From Armatimonadota bacterium (lineage in GTDB: Bacteria > Armatimonadota > Armatimonadia > Armatimonadales > Armatimonadaceae), in NCBI GenBank assembly GCA_014380985.1, contig JACMIU010000526.1, positions 1 to 7,800 on the forward strand: a stretch of DNA of 7,800 nucleotides, given 5' to 3'. Below the pieces are notes generated by a model that was given only the letters and a program-made list of their open reading frames with translations, had not been told where the DNA came from and ran no database searches. Position numbers and translations under genes: made by a program. Below are positions 6,950-7,800 of the stretch, piece after piece. Numbering within the stretch: position 1 is the stretch's first letter; each line of letters opens with the position of its first letter.

Positions 6950-7017
6950 CGCGACCGGAAAGGAAAACAAACGCTTTGATGAGAAAAATATTACAGCAAA
7001 AACCGTTGGATAATAGG

Positions 7018-7046
7018 TTGACAAGAAGGGCGGTTCATGCAATACT
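7018..7046 (+). promoter_or_regulatory. Candidate sigma70 promoter of the metalloprotease gene
   Basis: A perfect TTGACA at 7018-7023 is separated by 17 bases from AATACT at 7041-7046 (four of six matches to TATAAT), which is preceded by TGC, an extended -10 element. The start of transcription would fall near 7053, leaving a leader of about 75 bases before the ATG at 7128. The ideal -35 and spacing make this the best promoter in the window. Confidence 0.6.
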
Positions 7047-7049
7047 GGT

Positions 7050-7062
7050 AGCAATAATTGCT
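7050..7062. promoter_or_regulatory. 13-bp palindrome at the predicted transcription start, possible operator
   Basis: AGCAAT (7050-7055) and ATTGCT (7057-7062) are perfect inverted copies around a single A. The site overlaps the expected +1 of the promoter at 7018-7046, where a bound repressor would block transcription. It is too short to be a terminator and has no U tract. One 6-bp palindrome in some 200 bases could also be chance. Confidence 0.3.
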
Positions 7063-7127
7063 TCGGCTCCCAATCCCCTCGTGCTGAATCGTTTTGCCCA
7101 TCCGCCGATCTTGGAAAGGTTTATCTC

Positions 7128-7800
7128 ATGAAATCTCGTGTCTGGTTCGGTCGTCTCGCCGCAACAATGCTTGTGCTGACCACATTCGCCGCTTCGGCCC
7201 GCGCCGCGTTCAATATTGTGGTCAATTTCACCTCGACACCAACGGCGTCGCAAGCCGCTGCGTTCGCGTCCGCCGAGGCGACTTGGGAGAGTTTGATTTC
7301 CGGCTATCTTACTCCCTTCGCACAAACCAATTTTACCTCACTTCCCATCTCGGCAAGCATTACCCCGATTGATGGAGTCGGTGGAACACTGGGTTCGGCG
7401 GGCCCTAACACGGCTCAATCCGATGCTACCTATATCATCGCCCGATCCGGCTCAATGCAGTTCGACTCCGCCGATACCACCGGTTTGGAAGCGAACGGCA
7501 CTTTTGACGATGTGATTCTGCACGAAATGGCGCACGTGATGGGCTTTGGTACGCTCTGGGAGTTGAACGATGTGGTCAGCGCGGCGCGAATCAACGGCGA
7601 ACCGACGGAGTATATCGGTGTGAACGCGCTCGCCGCATGGCGCACCGAGTACGGGCAAACCGGTGCGACGTTCGTGCCCATTGAGCAGGGCGGCGGACCG
7701 GGAACCCGCGGGGGACACTGGGCGGAAGTGACGCCGAACGTCGGCGGAACCACCGATACGCAGGGTCGCCCCCTGACGCGAGAACTGATGACCGGCTTTC
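7128..7800 (+). CDS. Exported leishmanolysin-like zinc metalloprotease (3' end cut by the window)
   Basis: A secreted or surface metallopeptidase of the metzincin type. The first 224 codons are visible. ATG 7128 has GGAAAGG at 7113-7119, 8 bases upstream. Residues 1-26 form a signal peptide: basic MKSRVWFGR, a hydrophobic core, and an Ala-Arg-Ala cleavage site before AFNIVVNF. The catalytic motif HEMAHVMGFGTLW begins at His132, with Glu133 as the general base and His136 as the second zinc ligand. A distal GGHW gives His197, 61 residues on, as the likely third ligand, and ELMTG around Met221 looks like the Met-turn. The HW...ELMTG arrangement is that of peptidase family M8 (leishmanolysin), not of classic HExxHxxGxxH metzincins, because the third His is remote. 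The His-to-Met spacing (24) is longer than in leishmanolysin (about 11). The C-terminus, where a sorting signal such as PEP-CTERM might be, is outside. The substrate is unknown. Confidence 0.9.
   Translation, partial: MKSRVWFGRLAATMLVLTTFAASARAAFNIVVNFTSTPTASQAAAFASAEATWESLISGYLTPFAQTNFTSLPISASITPIDGVGGTLGSAGPNTAQSDATYIIARSGSMQFDSADTTGLEANGTFDDVILHEMAHVMGFGTLWELNDVVSAARINGEPTEYIGVNALAAWRTEYGQTGATFVPIEQGGGPGTRGGHWAEVTPNVGGTTDTQGRPLTRELMTGF

Noticed and set aside
1..7800. CRISPR array, tRNA, insertion sequence, attachment site or prophage gene
   Set aside because: No regularly spaced repeats, tRNA-like cloverleaf, transposase or integrase sequence, or flanking direct repeats were seen on reading through the window.

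Overview
The window is a chromosomal segment of moderately GC-rich bacterial DNA. It starts in housekeeping ribosomal genes and ends in what looks like lineage-specific or accessory genes. The organism cannot be fixed from this sequence. A Gram-negative-type host with a large secretome is plausible because of the secreted leishmanolysin-like metalloprotease. Armatimonadota, or a phylum with a similar gene repertoire, is my best but weak guess.

Layout. Positions 1-874 (+) hold the 3' part of rplM (L13) and the complete rpsI (S9), the universal L13-S9 operon, with 3 bases between the genes. It ends in a strong hairpin with a GGAA tetraloop (906-946). Positions 947-1209 carry no credible gene. 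They hold a small inverted repeat, then a perfect 19-bp stem terminator and a second short hairpin with a U6 tract on the minus strand; these separate the ribosomal operon from the convergent minus-strand operon. Positions 1210-6909 (-) are a tightly coupled two-gene operon read right to left: first a 160-residue protein (6427-6909), then a 1737-residue protein with a C-terminal DUF4132/MolR-type region (1210-6423). Positions 6910-7127 are a divergent promoter region. From 7128 (+) to the window edge runs an exported zinc metalloprotease with a signal peptide, HExxH, a distal His-Trp and a Met-turn; its C-terminus lies outside.

The most interesting item is the minus-strand pair. The 160-residue protein reads as a ubiquitin-like beta-grasp protein: a beta hairpin, then a helix, a helical insertion, and a last strand that ends the protein at a C-terminal Gly-Gly, as in mature ubiquitin. 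It is translationally coupled to a giant DUF4132 protein of unknown biochemistry. In E. coli the DUF4132 protein YehI/MolR is encoded near a MoxR ATPase, a vWA protein and a SWIM-domain protein. None of these is visible here, and terminators and a divergent promoter appear to close the unit at two genes. One caution is that the two Gly codons are also the ribosome binding site of the next gene, so the Gly-Gly end has a simpler competing explanation.
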